DNA of 64,000 nucleotides from Anodontia alba. Its lineage: Eukaryota > Mollusca > Bivalvia > Lucinida > Lucinidae. Positions 34,241-45,741 of this stretch are shown here, one piece after another. The translations under genes were made by a program, and so were the position numbers. The stretch lies in NCBI GenBank assembly GCA_964016985.1, contig OZ024836.1, positions 39,986,803 to 40,050,802 of the forward strand, in the 5' to 3' direction. Under the pieces are notes generated by a model, which saw nothing but the letters and a program-made list of their open reading frames with translations, did no database searches and was not told the origin of the DNA. How positions within the stretch are numbered: the stretch's first letter is position 1; each line of letters starts with the position of its first letter.

Positions 34241-36030
34241 TATCGCACCTGCTTGTAGCAGGGTGCGATATAGGCGTCCGATTTTCCGTCCGTCCGTCCG
34301 TCCGTCCGTCTGTCAACATTTATGTCGACGTTCGACATTTATGTCAAAGTTAGTATTCTAATCAACTACAAGACTAAACAACCATCAAACCTTGCATGAA
34401 ACATCTCCCTGACCTCCTGACTTTGCGACATAGGCGTCCGCTCATCCGTATGTCTGTCCATTCGTCCGTCCGTCTGTCAACATTTATGTCGAAATTCGAC
34501 ATTTATGTCAAAGTTAGTATTTTAATCAACTACAAGACTAAACAACCATCAAACCTTGCATGAAACATCTCCCTGACCTCCTGACTTTGCGACATAGGTG
34601 CCACTTTTCCATTTGTCTGTCTGTTCGTCCGTCTGTCTGTCTGTCTGTTAAGAGTTCTGTTATGTCGAACTTCGACATTTATGTCAAAGTTAGTATTCTA
34701 ATCAACTACAAAACTAAACAACCATCAAACCTTGTATGAAACATCTCCCTGAGCTCCGGACTTTGCGACATAAGTGCCCGCTTTTCCATTCGTCTGTCCG
34801 TTCATCCGTCCGTCTGTCTGTTAACAGTTCTGTTATGTCGAAGTTCGACATTTACGTCGAAGTTAGTATTCTATTCAACTACAATTCTACAACAACCATC
34901 ACACCTTGCATGACACATCTCCCTGACCTCCTGACTTGGCAGGTATGTTGACCCAGTGACCTTGACCTATATTTTGCGCTCCATTGACTTTGACACAATT
35001 TACGTTGACGTTCCATATTTTCTCAACTATAAGGCGTACAACTACCAAACCTTGCATAGTGCTTCTCCTAGATGTACTGACTTGGCAGGTACCTTGACCC
35101 GATGACCTTGACCTATATTTTGCGCTCCAGTGACTTTGACATATTTTGCGTCGACGTTCGATATCTCCTCGACTATAAGGCCTACAACCATCAAACCTTG
35201 CAAAGTGCTTCTTCTCAATGTACTGACTTGGCAGATACCTTGACCTGGTGACCTTGACCTATATTTTGGCTGCAGTGACTTTGACATAATTTACGTCAAT
35301 GTTCCAGATCTCCTCAAGTGTAAGACCTCTAGGCACCAAACTTTGCATAGTGCTTCTCCTAGATGTACTGACTCGGCAGGTATCTTGACCCGGTGACCTT
35401 GACCTATATTTTGCGCTCCAGTGCCTTTTACACATTTTATGTCAACGTTCAATATCTCCTCAACTGTAAGGCCTACAACCATCAAACCTTGCATAGTGCT
35501 TCTCCTCAATGTACGGACTCCGCAGGTACCTTCACTGGGTGACCTTGACCTATATTTTGCGCTCCATTGACTTTTACACCTTTTACGTCACCCTTCCATA
35601 TGTCCTCAACTGTCCCGAAGGCCTTCAACCACCAAACCTTACATAGCACTTCTTCTTGATGTATTGACTCGGCAGGTACCTTGACCTGGTGACCTTGACC
35701 TATATTGTGCACTCCAGTGACTTTGACACATTTTATGTTAATGTTCGGTATCTCCTCAAATATAAGACTTACAACCACTAAACCTTGCATAGTGCTTCAC
35801 CTCATTGCACTGGCTTGGCAGGTACCTTGACCCGATGACCTTGACCTATATTTGACACATTTTACGTTGATGTTTGATAACTCCTCAACTATAAGGCCTA
35901 CAACCACCATACCTTGCACTGTGCTTCTCCTTGATGTACTGAATTAGCAGGTACCTTGACCCGTGACCTTGACCTATATTTCATGCTCCAGTGACGTTTA
36001 CACATTTTACGTCAACGTTCCATTATCATT
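34241..36030 (+). mobile_element. hairpin-headed tandem array with AGGTCA motifs
   Basis: Starts with the hairpin TATCGCACCTGC, TTGTA, GCAGGGTGCGATA and then (CCGT)n. Four units of 160-176 bp follow (gcgayatag near 34265, 34425, 34589 and 34765), containing AACCTTGCATGAAACATCTC. Then come eight units of about 146 bp in which TGACCTTGACCTAT recurs at 34957, 35103, 35249, 35394, 35540, 35690, 35836 and 35964. Open frames on the minus strand here are by-products of the repeat. Confidence 0.75.
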
Positions 36031-36040
36031 GGGCTGTATG

Positions 36041-36359
36041 ATACGAAAAGTCAGTGCTGAAGATATAGCCATTAGAGGGAATGGGACTGGCCTGGAATAT
36101 ATGTGCCCCACTAGGCACTTTGTCTACATTTTTTTCAACCCAGTTTTCCAAGTAAGCACTGCTAAGAATGAAATAAACTTATTTAATAACCACGTTCTGA
36201 TTGTGGCTCCTGTGACTTTTGCCCCAGCAGGTGCGATGACGCCTTCCGCGGAATTCTTGTGTAAAATTAGAAATAATTTCAATCAACCAAGGTCGGCACT
36301 CTTTCTGTATTGGTTTGGATTTTCTTTAAAAGATATACATACCATAGACATACCTAATA
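36041..36359. other. no gene recognised
   Basis: May be the distal end of the preceding array element; its boundary is not visible. A 150-codon frame spans array, this stretch and a family A end, so it is rejected as a gene. Confidence 0.45.
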
Positions 36360-36673
36360 CATCACGAAAACATGCCTATATAATTTTGACCCCCTTAAAC
36401 CCCACTTTCATATAGTAAAACTGAGGTTTACAGGGGAGTAGTATAGGCTGTCGCCTATACTACTCAGGGGTATACATTATTTTTCTTCTTTCTGCTAAAA
36501 AACATAGATTGTGGGTACTCGTTAGAACCGCCGCGCCGATGCGGTTCTAACGAGTACCCACAATCTATGTTTTGAGTAGAAATATGAAACATATCAGAGT
36601 TTTTTTATCTGAAAATTTTCAGTTTTTGGAGGTGAAATTTTCTATATATTTGCATAGGCATGTTTACGTAATG
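36360..36673 (-). mobile_element. family A MITE with an inserted mini-hairpin
   Basis: Starts CATCACGAAAACATGCC and ends GGCATGTTTACGTAATG. A 28-base hairpin is inserted at 36437-36464. Confidence 0.88.
36437..36464. repeat. 28-nt hairpin insertion with 6-bp flanking duplication
   Basis: AGTAGTATAGGC, loop TGTC, then GCCTATACTACT form a perfect 12-bp stem. CAGGGG stands on both sides (36431-36436 and 36465-36470), while uninterrupted copies have it once. It looks like an inserted hairpin with a target duplication. Confidence 0.8.
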
Positions 36674-36699
36674 GTTTTATCCATATTAAAGAGATTATA

Positions 36700-37407
<708 letters not shown>

Positions 37408-38260
37408 TTTTTTCTTTTAAAAAAAAGCCCTGACTTAGCTCAGGAAAACATAAATCAGGACAGAAAAATGTCCCTTTTCGTATCACAAAATTGTCAGTTT
37501 TCTTTTCAATTGTATAAGTGAATTCGGCGGCAAATTTGAACTTTTGGAGTAGTTCCGCATTATTACTCAACAAAGTGCGAAATATCTGTCATTCCGCATC
37601 TTCGCACTTTAAAATACATCAGCCATTTCTCATCCGGGCATTCGCTGAGACGGTGAATTTTGGTCAGCAGAAGATAGAAGCCCTGCACAGCGGGAACAAA
37701 ATATGATAAAATGTGCGCTCTTTCACTCTGTCTCTGAGGTTCTGAACGGGTGCTCTAACTCCTGCAAAGTTTGTTTGGCGGTGGGGTAGTGGCTACAATT
37801 GAGCGACGCACAAATCTCTGATAGTGTTATCAATATTTCTTCCTCTTTCTGTGCCTTGGAAAGGGTGTGCTTTAGGGTGATTCTTGGTAGATTCATATAT
37901 GTTTTTACATCTGACCCCACCTCTGTTGAGAAAAAAGTAATAACCATCTATACATCACTGACAGTTGACAATTAATCTAGTAGAATATTAAACTCCAACT
38001 GTGGCAGTCGGTTGATGACTTCTTGCTTGGTAGAGGACAGAAGTGTTCAGTTCATTTCTACAAGTGAGTACTGTTGTTTTAGACGGCACTTTGCGTGTGT
38101 TTTATGATCAGTTAATGACTTTGGAACATAATAGAATATCGAATGAATCTATAAGCGGAATATGAAGATTTTGTTTAGAGTTTGTGAATCTGCAGGCTCG
38201 ACTCTTACAATATAAGATATGACATGACAAAAGGAACAAAAAACTTAATATTATAAGCTC
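37408..38260. other. no feature recognised
   Basis: Unique-looking sequence with short frames only. Confidence 0.5.
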
Positions 38261-38478
38261 TGGGCCCAGTTGTTCAAAGCTAACGACATCGTTAGTTAAG
38301 GATTCGTAAAAAATTACATCGAGTGATACGTAAATATGCTGAAATGTTTTGCTGAAAAAATATGAGTATTTTTTCAGCAAAAATATCAGAATACTGTATA
38401 ATAAATCCGCTAAAACAGTTAACGAAATGATCCTTAACGAGCTCGTTAAGCTAACGACGCTTTGAACAACTGGGCCCA
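38261..38478. mobile_element. foldback MITE (TGGGCCCAGTTGTTCAAAGC ends)
   Basis: Perfect 20-bp inverted ends TGGGCCCAGTTGTTCAAAGC, then TAACGAC in both arms and an inner palindrome (TGAGTATTTTTTCAGC area). The 156-codon open frame across it on the minus strand is not a gene. Confidence 0.8.
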
Positions 38479-38702
38479 GGTGTCCCTTTTCACAAGTCAT
38501 CATGTATTTCACTATGCCACAAAACACTTTGATCGTGCCATGGATCAGCAGGACGAGCAAATGCTTGAACAACAACACATTTATTGTATCTCATTCATAA
38601 CAAACATTTGCTGACCGCTTTTTATAGATTCCGCCTTCTGTGGTCGCATAGATTGATTGCTTTTATTAAGTGGCGAACTTCCAGATAAACTTGCTTAAAC
38701 AA

Positions 38703-38800
38703 AACTGTAGGGATAGTTGTTTTATCACTCCGCTATACAATATGCTATAGCAATCATTAGAATCATGTAACCGTGACGATTCTAAACAAGTACCGACAAC
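38703..38800. repeat. decayed hairpin related to the A/B/D core
   Basis: CATTAGAATCATGTAACC followed by GTGACGATTCTAAACAAGTA and CCGACAAC keeps the outer order of the shared core (TTAGAA ... TTCTAA ... GTACC ... CAA) but the stem is largely lost. Confidence 0.4.
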
Positions 38801-38989
38801 ACATTTCTTGGAAATATAAGAAACTGATTCGTCTGAATACACAGCTTATCTACCGCCATGAAGATTTTGTTATGGAGTATCTAAGCGAAAATGTCAAATC
38901 TTGTTCTCTTCTAATGATTCGTTCAGTATGTAAATGATTAGTACTCAAATGGATTGAATAGGAAATCGAACTTCGGGTTTTGTGACATA

Positions 38990-39260
38990 TATCAGAATTG
39001 GATAATACAAATGATTCTCAGCGTCAGAAAACGTACCTTTGAACATGTACGCCCAGCGAAGATTTTAGATCGCGCAGGCTGATCATAATTCATTGTGCGC
39101 AATTTGGATACCCAAGGATGCAAACATTTCTTCATGCGTACAACAAAGATTCTTATCAGACCGCACGGATGCGCAGTCTGATTTGAGTCTTCGGTGGACG
39201 CATATCTCAGAAGAAACGTTTTGTGACGTTTCGGCCGAAATAAATTATTTTCGTGCGTGA
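38990..39260. repeat. H3 hairpin repeats
   Basis: CCAGCGAAGATTTTAGATCG and AAGATTCTTATCAGACCGCA with GATGCGCAGTCTGATTTGAG and GGTGGACGCATATCTCAGAA. Two related blocks facing each other. Confidence 0.5.
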
Positions 39261-39712
39261 GCAAGGAGAGCGGAACGGTCTCGTCTTGAAAATCAGCTTA
39301 TGTAATGCAGTCAGCTGTGAAATAACGTGCATAATGCTTCGAGTTAAATTTTACGTAAGAGAATGGGTGTATCAAAAGCTTTTGACCATGACCTAGTAAG
39401 AGAGGGCTGGCCGATGTAAAGTTTTTATATTTCAATAACACAGTAACAAAGAATCAGAAGCCTCAATATTCATTGTCCCTTTTATAAGGAAGCTGTAAAC
39501 AATATTGGGCCGGACGATGCTCAGATATGGTAATATACCCTAGATAGTAGGACACGTTAACCCCATACTTTACTTTTCTTGTCCAAAGTTAACCCATTTA
39601 TGCCGTGTGGACTCTTCTACCTCAACTCTTTGGACAGGTTCATTTCCTGTATAGGGGATGTCTGGTTAGTTTTTATTATTACCATGTTTTGTAGGAATTT
39701 CTGAGCTTAGTG

Positions 39713-39781
39713 CAAACAGTGTAGACACTGACCAGACGCCGCGTTCTGCGGCGTCTGATCTGTGTCTACAATGTTTGCCAG
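39713..39781. repeat. H2 hairpin
   Basis: GCAAACAGTGTAGACACTGA, then CAGACGCCGCGTTCTGCGGC, then GTCTGATCTGTGTCTACAAT. Outer stem AAACAGTGTAGA, inner stem CAGACGCCGC. Confidence 0.7.
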
Positions 39782-40045
39782 TGTCCCTTTTATAGGACGC
39801 TAGGTTTAAACGGATTAAGTTTACTGCTTGCTTTTTTATGTGTCTAAAATCTGCGGTGGCTGACCTGGATCTAGACGGTGTGTTCAAGCATGTCTGTTTA
39901 AACGTGTAGGGTATGTGCGTTAAATGTGAGCATTTTGGAAGAAAAAAAAAACAAACGCCATGGTAATTGATTAAATCTTTAGTGTATTTTTGTAATTGTA
40001 TTCACATCGGGCACATGCCGTTTACATAATATCGCAACGTCACAA

Positions 40046-40588
40046 CGTTGCATCGACGTAAATGCGACGTTAAATAACTATCATGTATCAGATTCAAAAA
40101 ATCGTAAGGATGATTTTTTATATATGTACAAAACAGAATATTTAGACGTAAACGTCTAAGTACCGCGTGCAAATTTTGTTCATGTTTACAAAGAGATATG
40201 GGACAAGGGTTTAATAAATTTTTAAATGTAACAGGTATAAAAGAACAACAATGTGATTCTTCGATGTTTGCTTTTATTAAGCTTCATGAAATTTCTTGAT
40301 TAAAATGAAATTAAAAAGACATGAATCTGATTATAACACAGATTGTCTTAAGATATTTTATATTTGCCGGGATCGTCACCAATCGACGTCCTAGCAAATA
40401 TACAACGTCCTTAGTGAGCTAATCGAATAGTCTACCATATGTCTACCATATGTAAAAATCCGAAGCTATATTAAGAGACCGGCGCGATTCGCGCGCCGGT
40501 CAACTATGTGATTATATACCATGTATTAATGGTCCATGATTGGTGAATAAATATCTTATCTTAACTTGTCGTTGCATCGACGTTAATG
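40046..40588 (+). mobile_element. probable LINE 3' end with target duplication and GC-only hairpin
   Basis: CGTTGCATCGACGTAAATG (40046-40064) recurs as CGTTGCATCGACGTTAATG (40570-40588), one mismatch. Between them ~505 bp end in AATAAATATCTTATCTTAAC, a polyadenylation signal followed by TATCT repeats. Near the end, GACCGGCGCG, ATTCG, CGCGCCGGTC (40477-40501) is a perfect 10-bp stem made only of G and C apart from its outer base pairs. Confidence 0.5.
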
Positions 40589-40776
40589 TATAAACGTCAT
40601 GACATGTTCTGTTTGAACAATGCTTTAATACCAAATACAATTTGAATCTGGAAATAGTGATCTTTAAAGGTTTTGACATTAATCATTTCATACGTTTTTT
40701 TTTCTAATGTCCAATGTAAAATCTACCAAATGACCATATATGTATCTAAATACTTTCACAAAAAGTGCATGTTGTT

Positions 40777-40814
<38 letters not shown>

Positions 40815-41467
40815 CTTTCTCATAAATAACATTTTGTAATAATTAAATGGCCAGTTATAATATTGATCTGAGAAATACTATCAGCTTTAGAAAATATAAA
40901 ACCGTGACAGCTTGCGCAACATTTGAATGAATATAAATATCATGTTTATCATAAGTTATCGGGAGCAAAAAAAAAAACACCACATACCTGATCAAACAGT
41001 TTAGATCGCTATCAAACGTTTCAAAACGTGGCCTCTGATCAGAGTCAACATCGTTTGACACTCGTACAGTCGTTTTAGACAAACTGATAGTAAAAGTAAG
41101 TAGGTTAGAGTAAATACTTATAGCTCTTATTCATGCGAAAAAAAATCAAAGCACTGACAGCACTGTTGGGTCGATTGTCTCTGAATTTTGACTGGAAAAA
41201 TAGTCTTAAAAGGGAACTGACAACTGTTTCATTTAACCCTTAACTTCCTGCAATTTAAGCAAACAGTGCAAGCCGTCTACCACTCTGTTGATAGTCAAGT
41301 GACAGACCTGCAGCTACGACTGATAAGACTGCGTACCGCGCAGGTTATGTATCGTCGCTGGGCCTACATGTCTGAAGTTTCAATTTCATATTTTGCGGTT
41401 TATACGTGTAGATAACTGTCAAACAGCTCATAACACTGACAGCCCTGCAGACCAAATCAGATACCTA
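40589..41467. other. no gene recognised
   Basis: Holds the poly(T) run and, near 41258-41345, degraded H-type words (AAACAGTGCAAGCCGTCTAC). Confidence 0.5.
40773..40815. repeat. poly(T) run
   Basis: About 40 T, interrupted once near its right end. Possibly the tail of a minus-strand retroposon; no body recognised. Confidence 0.9.
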
Positions 41468-41537
41468 TGCAAACAGTGTAGATCCTGATGAGATGGCTCA
41501 TAATGAACCATCTCATCAGGATCTACACTGTTTGCCA
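41468..41537. repeat. H2 hairpin with a different inner stem
   Basis: GCAAACAGTGTAGATCCTGA ... TCAGGATCTACACTGTTTGC encloses GATGGCTCATAATGAACCATC, unlike the CAGACGCC inner stem of most copies. Confidence 0.72.
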
Positions 41538-41984
41538 TTCTATTTTGATTTTTGACTGATGTCCCTATTTTCAATCACGGACATGTCCAAACTGAATGAT
41601 GGAAAAGTCCATTGAAACACGGCAGTGTTTGTTATTTAATCATGCAGCATTAAACAGTCACTAGATAGTCCAGTTTTAAAGAAATCTAGATTACAAGGTA
41701 TGATAATCAAATATTTAGAGAATATTAATTCGATAAGAATTTGTAGATTTTGTATATGCCAAAGGAGTAGAACCAGATGTTCACGTATTACATTTGCAAT
41801 ACAACGCCTTAATATGTTTATCTGTCTGAGCAACAAACCAAACTTGCCTGATTACGCATGGTATGTGCGACCGTTGCGAATTTCTGAAAACCGATGAACA
41901 TATACTAAAATCACACTGCGCATGTCTGTAGCCCAGCTGTATCTGGAGTAGCTAGAATGGGTCATGCGAACGAATGCATCCGCA

Positions 41985-42060
41985 GCAAATGAAGACATCG
42001 AAGACAGAGATCAGACTGCGCATTTGCGCAGTCTGATCTGTGTCTTCGATGTACGCTGAT
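41985..42060. repeat. H3 hairpin, well preserved
   Basis: GAAGACAGAGATCAGACTGC GCATTTGC pairs with GCGCAGTCTGATCTGTGTCT, giving a near-perfect stem. Confidence 0.65.
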
Positions 42061-42081
42061 GATGTTGAATGAACAGACACA

Positions 42082-42362
42082 CATCACGAAAACATGCCTA
42101 TATAATTTTGACCCAGTAAACCCCACTTTTATATGGTAGAACTAGTCTTTACAGGGAAATACATTATTTTTCTTATTTTTGCTCGAAATCATAGATTGTA
42201 TGTACTCGTTAGAACCGCCTCGCCGAGGCGGTTCTAACAAGATCCACAATCTATGTTTTGAGCAAAAATATGAAAAAAATGTCAGTTTTTTTTTTATCTG
42301 AAAATTTTCAGTTTTTGGAGGTGAAGTTTTCTATATTTTTGAATAGGCGTGTTTTCGTAATG
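42082..42362 (-). mobile_element. family A MITE, complete
   Basis: Starts CATCACGAAAACATGCC and ends GGCGTGTTTTCGTAATG. The hairpin is intact except for a small gap near AACAAGATCCACAATC. Confidence 0.87.
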
Positions 42363-42566
42363 GTGAAGGCCTAATCAGATGCGCAGGATCATTTGAATAT
42401 GTGCATTTCATGTCTTCTATAAATAGAAACACGCATTTACTACTGTTGGGGCTGATTTTGATGTACTTGCAGAAGCTGATCAAGGATGATTTCTGAGGTG
42501 GGGGGGGGGGTCGATTTAATCAAAACATCGTATTTACTGTACGCATTCGAATAGACAGGCCTATGT

Positions 42567-42634
42567 GAACAGTGTAGACCCATATCAGACACCACTGAAC
42601 GCGGCGTCTGATCTAACTCTACACTGTTTGTCAC
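42567..42634. repeat. H2 hairpin
   Basis: GAACAGTGTAGACCCATATC, core GACACCACTGAACGCGGCGTC, right arm TCTACACTGTTTGTCAC. One arm of the inner stem is mutated. Confidence 0.65.
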
Positions 42635-42916
42635 TCATCAAGCAATTTACACATATTCATTGATAGTTAAATAGACATGTTGAATAGAAGTATAAGGGTA
42701 AGTGTAAAGTGTGTGAATATTTAGGGTAAACACGGTATCCCAAATTTTATCAAATTTCTCTAAAATTTCCCAAGAAAAATGACGCATTGAAAGATAAAGA
42801 GATGAGGAGTAAACACTGACAAAATAAACCTTACATTAATTTTAGTCGACGTGCCATCACAGAAAATCTGCGAAAGAGGACCGCTTTGGAACAGTCAGTA
42901 CTTTGAAAGATAGACC

Positions 42917-42975
42917 TCGGTAAACAGTGTAGATAAAGAGCAGATGACGCAGAACGCAGTGGTTCATCGGGTTCG
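42917..42975. repeat. H2 half hairpin
   Basis: GGTAAACAGTGTAGATAAAG and GACGCAGAACGCAGTGG, with the right outer arm missing. Confidence 0.5.
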
Positions 42976-43558
42976 ACATTATTGCCACTCACCTAGCACT
43001 TGTAAGATAAAATAACACGTTTGAATGCTATGACAAGTATGGTCAGGAGTTATATGTAAGGTGTCCCAATACTTGTTGAGCCAATCAGAACCAGTGTTGA
43101 AGACACGATCAGTAGTCTCCGGTACAGAGGGGAATGAATCACTGTTTCGACCAGTAGTTGAAGTTGTCAAATCGGTAAAACCTTTTTCAAGACATAATCG
43201 ACTGACCCTTGGAAATTTTAAAGGCTTTCGCTGTCTGCAACGGATATTAATCAGTCATTGTTTCCTTCATTCCGTTGCACCACATCCTGCAGGTAATCCT
43301 TGCATCAGAGCACATAAACCACGGGCATTGCAGCAAGTAATATACAGAGTTATTACTTTAAAACGTCTAGTGCAATGTAATTTACGAGTGTACCGCAACC
43401 CCGAATACTCCAATATATTGTAGAGCGCAGTATACAGGGGCATACATCATAAGGCTATGATCAGAAATGGTGCAAAAACGTTTAAAAGCATCAGCAATAT
43501 AATTCGTCATCTATTTCTGAAGCTTAACAAAGCAAAGATGTGATGATAAGACGCTTTT
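42976..43558. other. no gene recognised
   Basis: A 120-codon plus frame (43061-43423) and an overlapping minus frame have no recognisable motif. AAGCATCAGCAATATAATTC and neighbours match nothing else in the window. Confidence 0.45.
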
Positions 43559-43626
43559 GAAACACAGTGTAGACTCAGATCAGATTAAACACAGCATGGT
43601 GTCTGGTCAGGGTGTACATTATTTGC
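43559..43626. repeat. H2 hairpin, decayed
   Basis: AACACAGTGTAGACTCAGAT, core AAACACAGCATGGTGTCTGG, right arm GGGTGTACATTATTTGCC. Confidence 0.6.
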
Positions 43627-43751
43627 CTCTATTTATCCAGCCGCTCTCACCCACATCATTGTTTGCATTGTATGGTAATTTGTTATGGTATCTCGATATT
43701 TTAGTACAAAAATGGTACAATGCAAATGTCTATTCTTATTCTCAGAACACT

Positions 43752-43937
43752 TAAGCCTTGTCATGCTGAATAAATTTAGATGCCACTCCTACTTCTAATT
43801 GTCAGCCAATCAGATTTCTTGATCCAGGTTGTTAATACAAAATCACATACAAGATGACAAACCAACTCAGAAGCCAACTGATCTGGATCTACACTGTTTG
43901 CAGAAGGGCATATTCGTCTTCAGCAGGAGCAAGGTTG
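43752..43937. mobile_element. H1 hairpin element, copy 2
   Basis: GCCTTGTCATGCTGAATAAA to TTCAGCAGGAGCAAGG. The left inner arm is partly lost; the right keeps CAACTGATCTGGATCTACAC. Confidence 0.68.
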
Positions 43938-44075
43938 ACAGTGAACTACAAAATGAGAAATGCGTCTTAAGACATATGCTCCCAACTAATACTTAGCTTA
44001 GTCTGAACATTTTTGTTTTCCGTTCTGTGAATGTGTTCATTGCGCTGAAGACGCATGCCTTTTAGAATCAATTTA

Positions 44076-44400
44076 CAGTTAACCCTCGTTACAACGACAC
44101 CATTTGTTCCCAAAGACGTTAATTGCCATTAAAATGAATTTGCTAATGTACAGAATACCAAATGAGCAGACTGATATGTAAGAAAGGTCTTGTTTTGTTC
44201 TTTCCTCATAGAACATGTTTTTTGAGTATTTGTTAGAATCGCCTCCCTGAGGCGATTCTAACAAATATCCAAATTATATGCTTCTTTAAAGTATTAATTA
44301 CATCATTCTTGCATAATTTATGACTAATTGTTCCGTGGCAGTCAAATTGTCATTAAAACGAATTTTGTCGTTGTATGGAGTGTCGGTATAAAAAAGGTTG
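44076..44400. mobile_element. family D MITE (pogo/Tigger-like)
   Basis: Starts CAGTTAACCCTCGTTACAAC after TA. The right end is a decayed complement (GTCGTTGTATGGAGTGTCGG). The centre holds the hairpin TATTTGTTAGAATCGCCTC, CCT, GAGGCGATTCTAACAAATA (about 44227-44269), the same core as families A and B. Confidence 0.75.
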
Positions 44401-44491
44401 TCTATATCTTCACTAGAGCTGCTCTAAGTGTCTCGTGGCGGCCGTAAAACGTCTTCATGTACTTCACTATAGTACAGTTTATATATATATA

Positions 44492-45140
44492 TATATGTTG
44501 AGAGTTTATCATTAACGGTGCAAATGATTTGTTTACCTGAGGCATTTCGCCTTCTTCATTCAGAGGTTTTCTATTTTAAAAAAATAACATAAAATGTAAA
44601 ATTTACGAATAAAAGATTATGCCCTTTTCGAGGCCCATGTAATCTGGCCCGCTGCGACTTGATTTCTGATCGTGTTTAGATATATGTGAAATGTAAACAA
44701 TATGCGTAAACACAACGTGCAAAAAGTATAAAGCATATCTTCATTAACAACACAATGTGCAAATTGTATACTATCAACACCACTGTGCCGATATACGCAA
44801 TGTATACAATGCACATAAACCTTACACCGAAAGGGATATACACCAAACTGAGTATTTTTCACCAATACGTAAGGCAGATGGGCCCAACTTACCTTTTTTT
44901 ATTTTTTACGTAAACTCACATGAACAAAACGTTCCACATAAGCTGTCGCATGCCCTGACTTAGGAACGATGATTCCCTCTACTGATCGCCCTTGTTGATC
45001 CCATATGGCCGTAGAGTGTTCAGATGTCGGATCATTTGTACTGTTAATGATTAATTCTCAACATATAGTTTGACGCCTATCATTTCAGCATCCTTTCTAG
45101 GTCCAGTGCTACTAATTACTAAAAAGAGTTTTTGTTAGAT
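44492..45140. mobile_element. foldback element M, copy 1
   Basis: Related to the element at 55.7-56.7 kb. Shared blocks include GATTATGCCCTTTTCGAGGC, GTGTTTAGATATATGTGAAA, and ACAAAACGTTCCACATAAGC. Its right end (CAACATATAGTTTGACGCC and onward) is the reverse complement of the left end of the other copy. The interior is rearranged: the stretch near 44996-45033 is inverted relative to copy 2, and the YWIRRLNTL-like coding trace is missing. It starts just after a short (TA)n and is followed by a (TC)n(TA)n microsatellite. Confidence 0.5.
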
Positions 45141-45159
45141 GTTACGCGCCTTCTCACAA

Positions 45160-45264
<105 letters not shown>

Positions 45265-45459
45265 GCACTAATGAGGCCTACATGTAATAGGCCGAAACTA
45301 GCCCCTCTGGTCACGGATATTACGCACTTTCGCTGTTTTTAGTTTTGTGAGTGTGTTCATTACTCGCAAGGGCCCTTCTGCTCAGAATTTTTTACCCTAA
45401 AACTCGAACAAGCCCATTTCACTACCTGCTCAGGTTTCTAAATACTGTTGGATAAGTGG

Positions 45460-45527
45460 GAAACAATGTAGATCCTGATAAGACGCCGCATTCTGTGGTG
45501 TCTGATCTGGCTATTTACTGTTTGCTC
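45460..45527. repeat. H2 hairpin
   Basis: GGAAACAATGTAGATCCTGA, core AAGACGCCGCATTCTGTGGTG, right arm decayed (GCTATTTACTGTTTGC). Confidence 0.65.
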
Positions 45528-45741
45528 AGACCGCTCTGTCTAAAACCTTATATAATAAGGATTCTGGCTGAGACTTAATCATGGTCCTCATTACGAAAAC
45601 ACGCCTATTCAAATATATTGAAACTTTTACCACCAAAAAACAATGAAAATTTTCAGATAAAAAAATTCCGATAATTTTCTTATATGAGTTCAAAACATAG
45701 ACAGCCTCGGCGAGGCGGTTCTAACGAGTACCCACAATCTA

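Noticed and set aside
35042..35790. Repetitive minus-strand proteins in the 35-kb array
   Set aside because: Frames follow the ~146-bp repeat, are broken by stops in different units, and start without ATG context; by-product of the array.
35963..36415. 150-codon open frame on the plus strand
   Set aside because: Joins array repeat, unassigned sequence and a family A end; no family motif.
38108..38578. 156-codon open frame on the minus strand
   Set aside because: Spans a whole foldback MITE with 20-bp inverted ends; hydrophobic look comes from A+T-rich composition.
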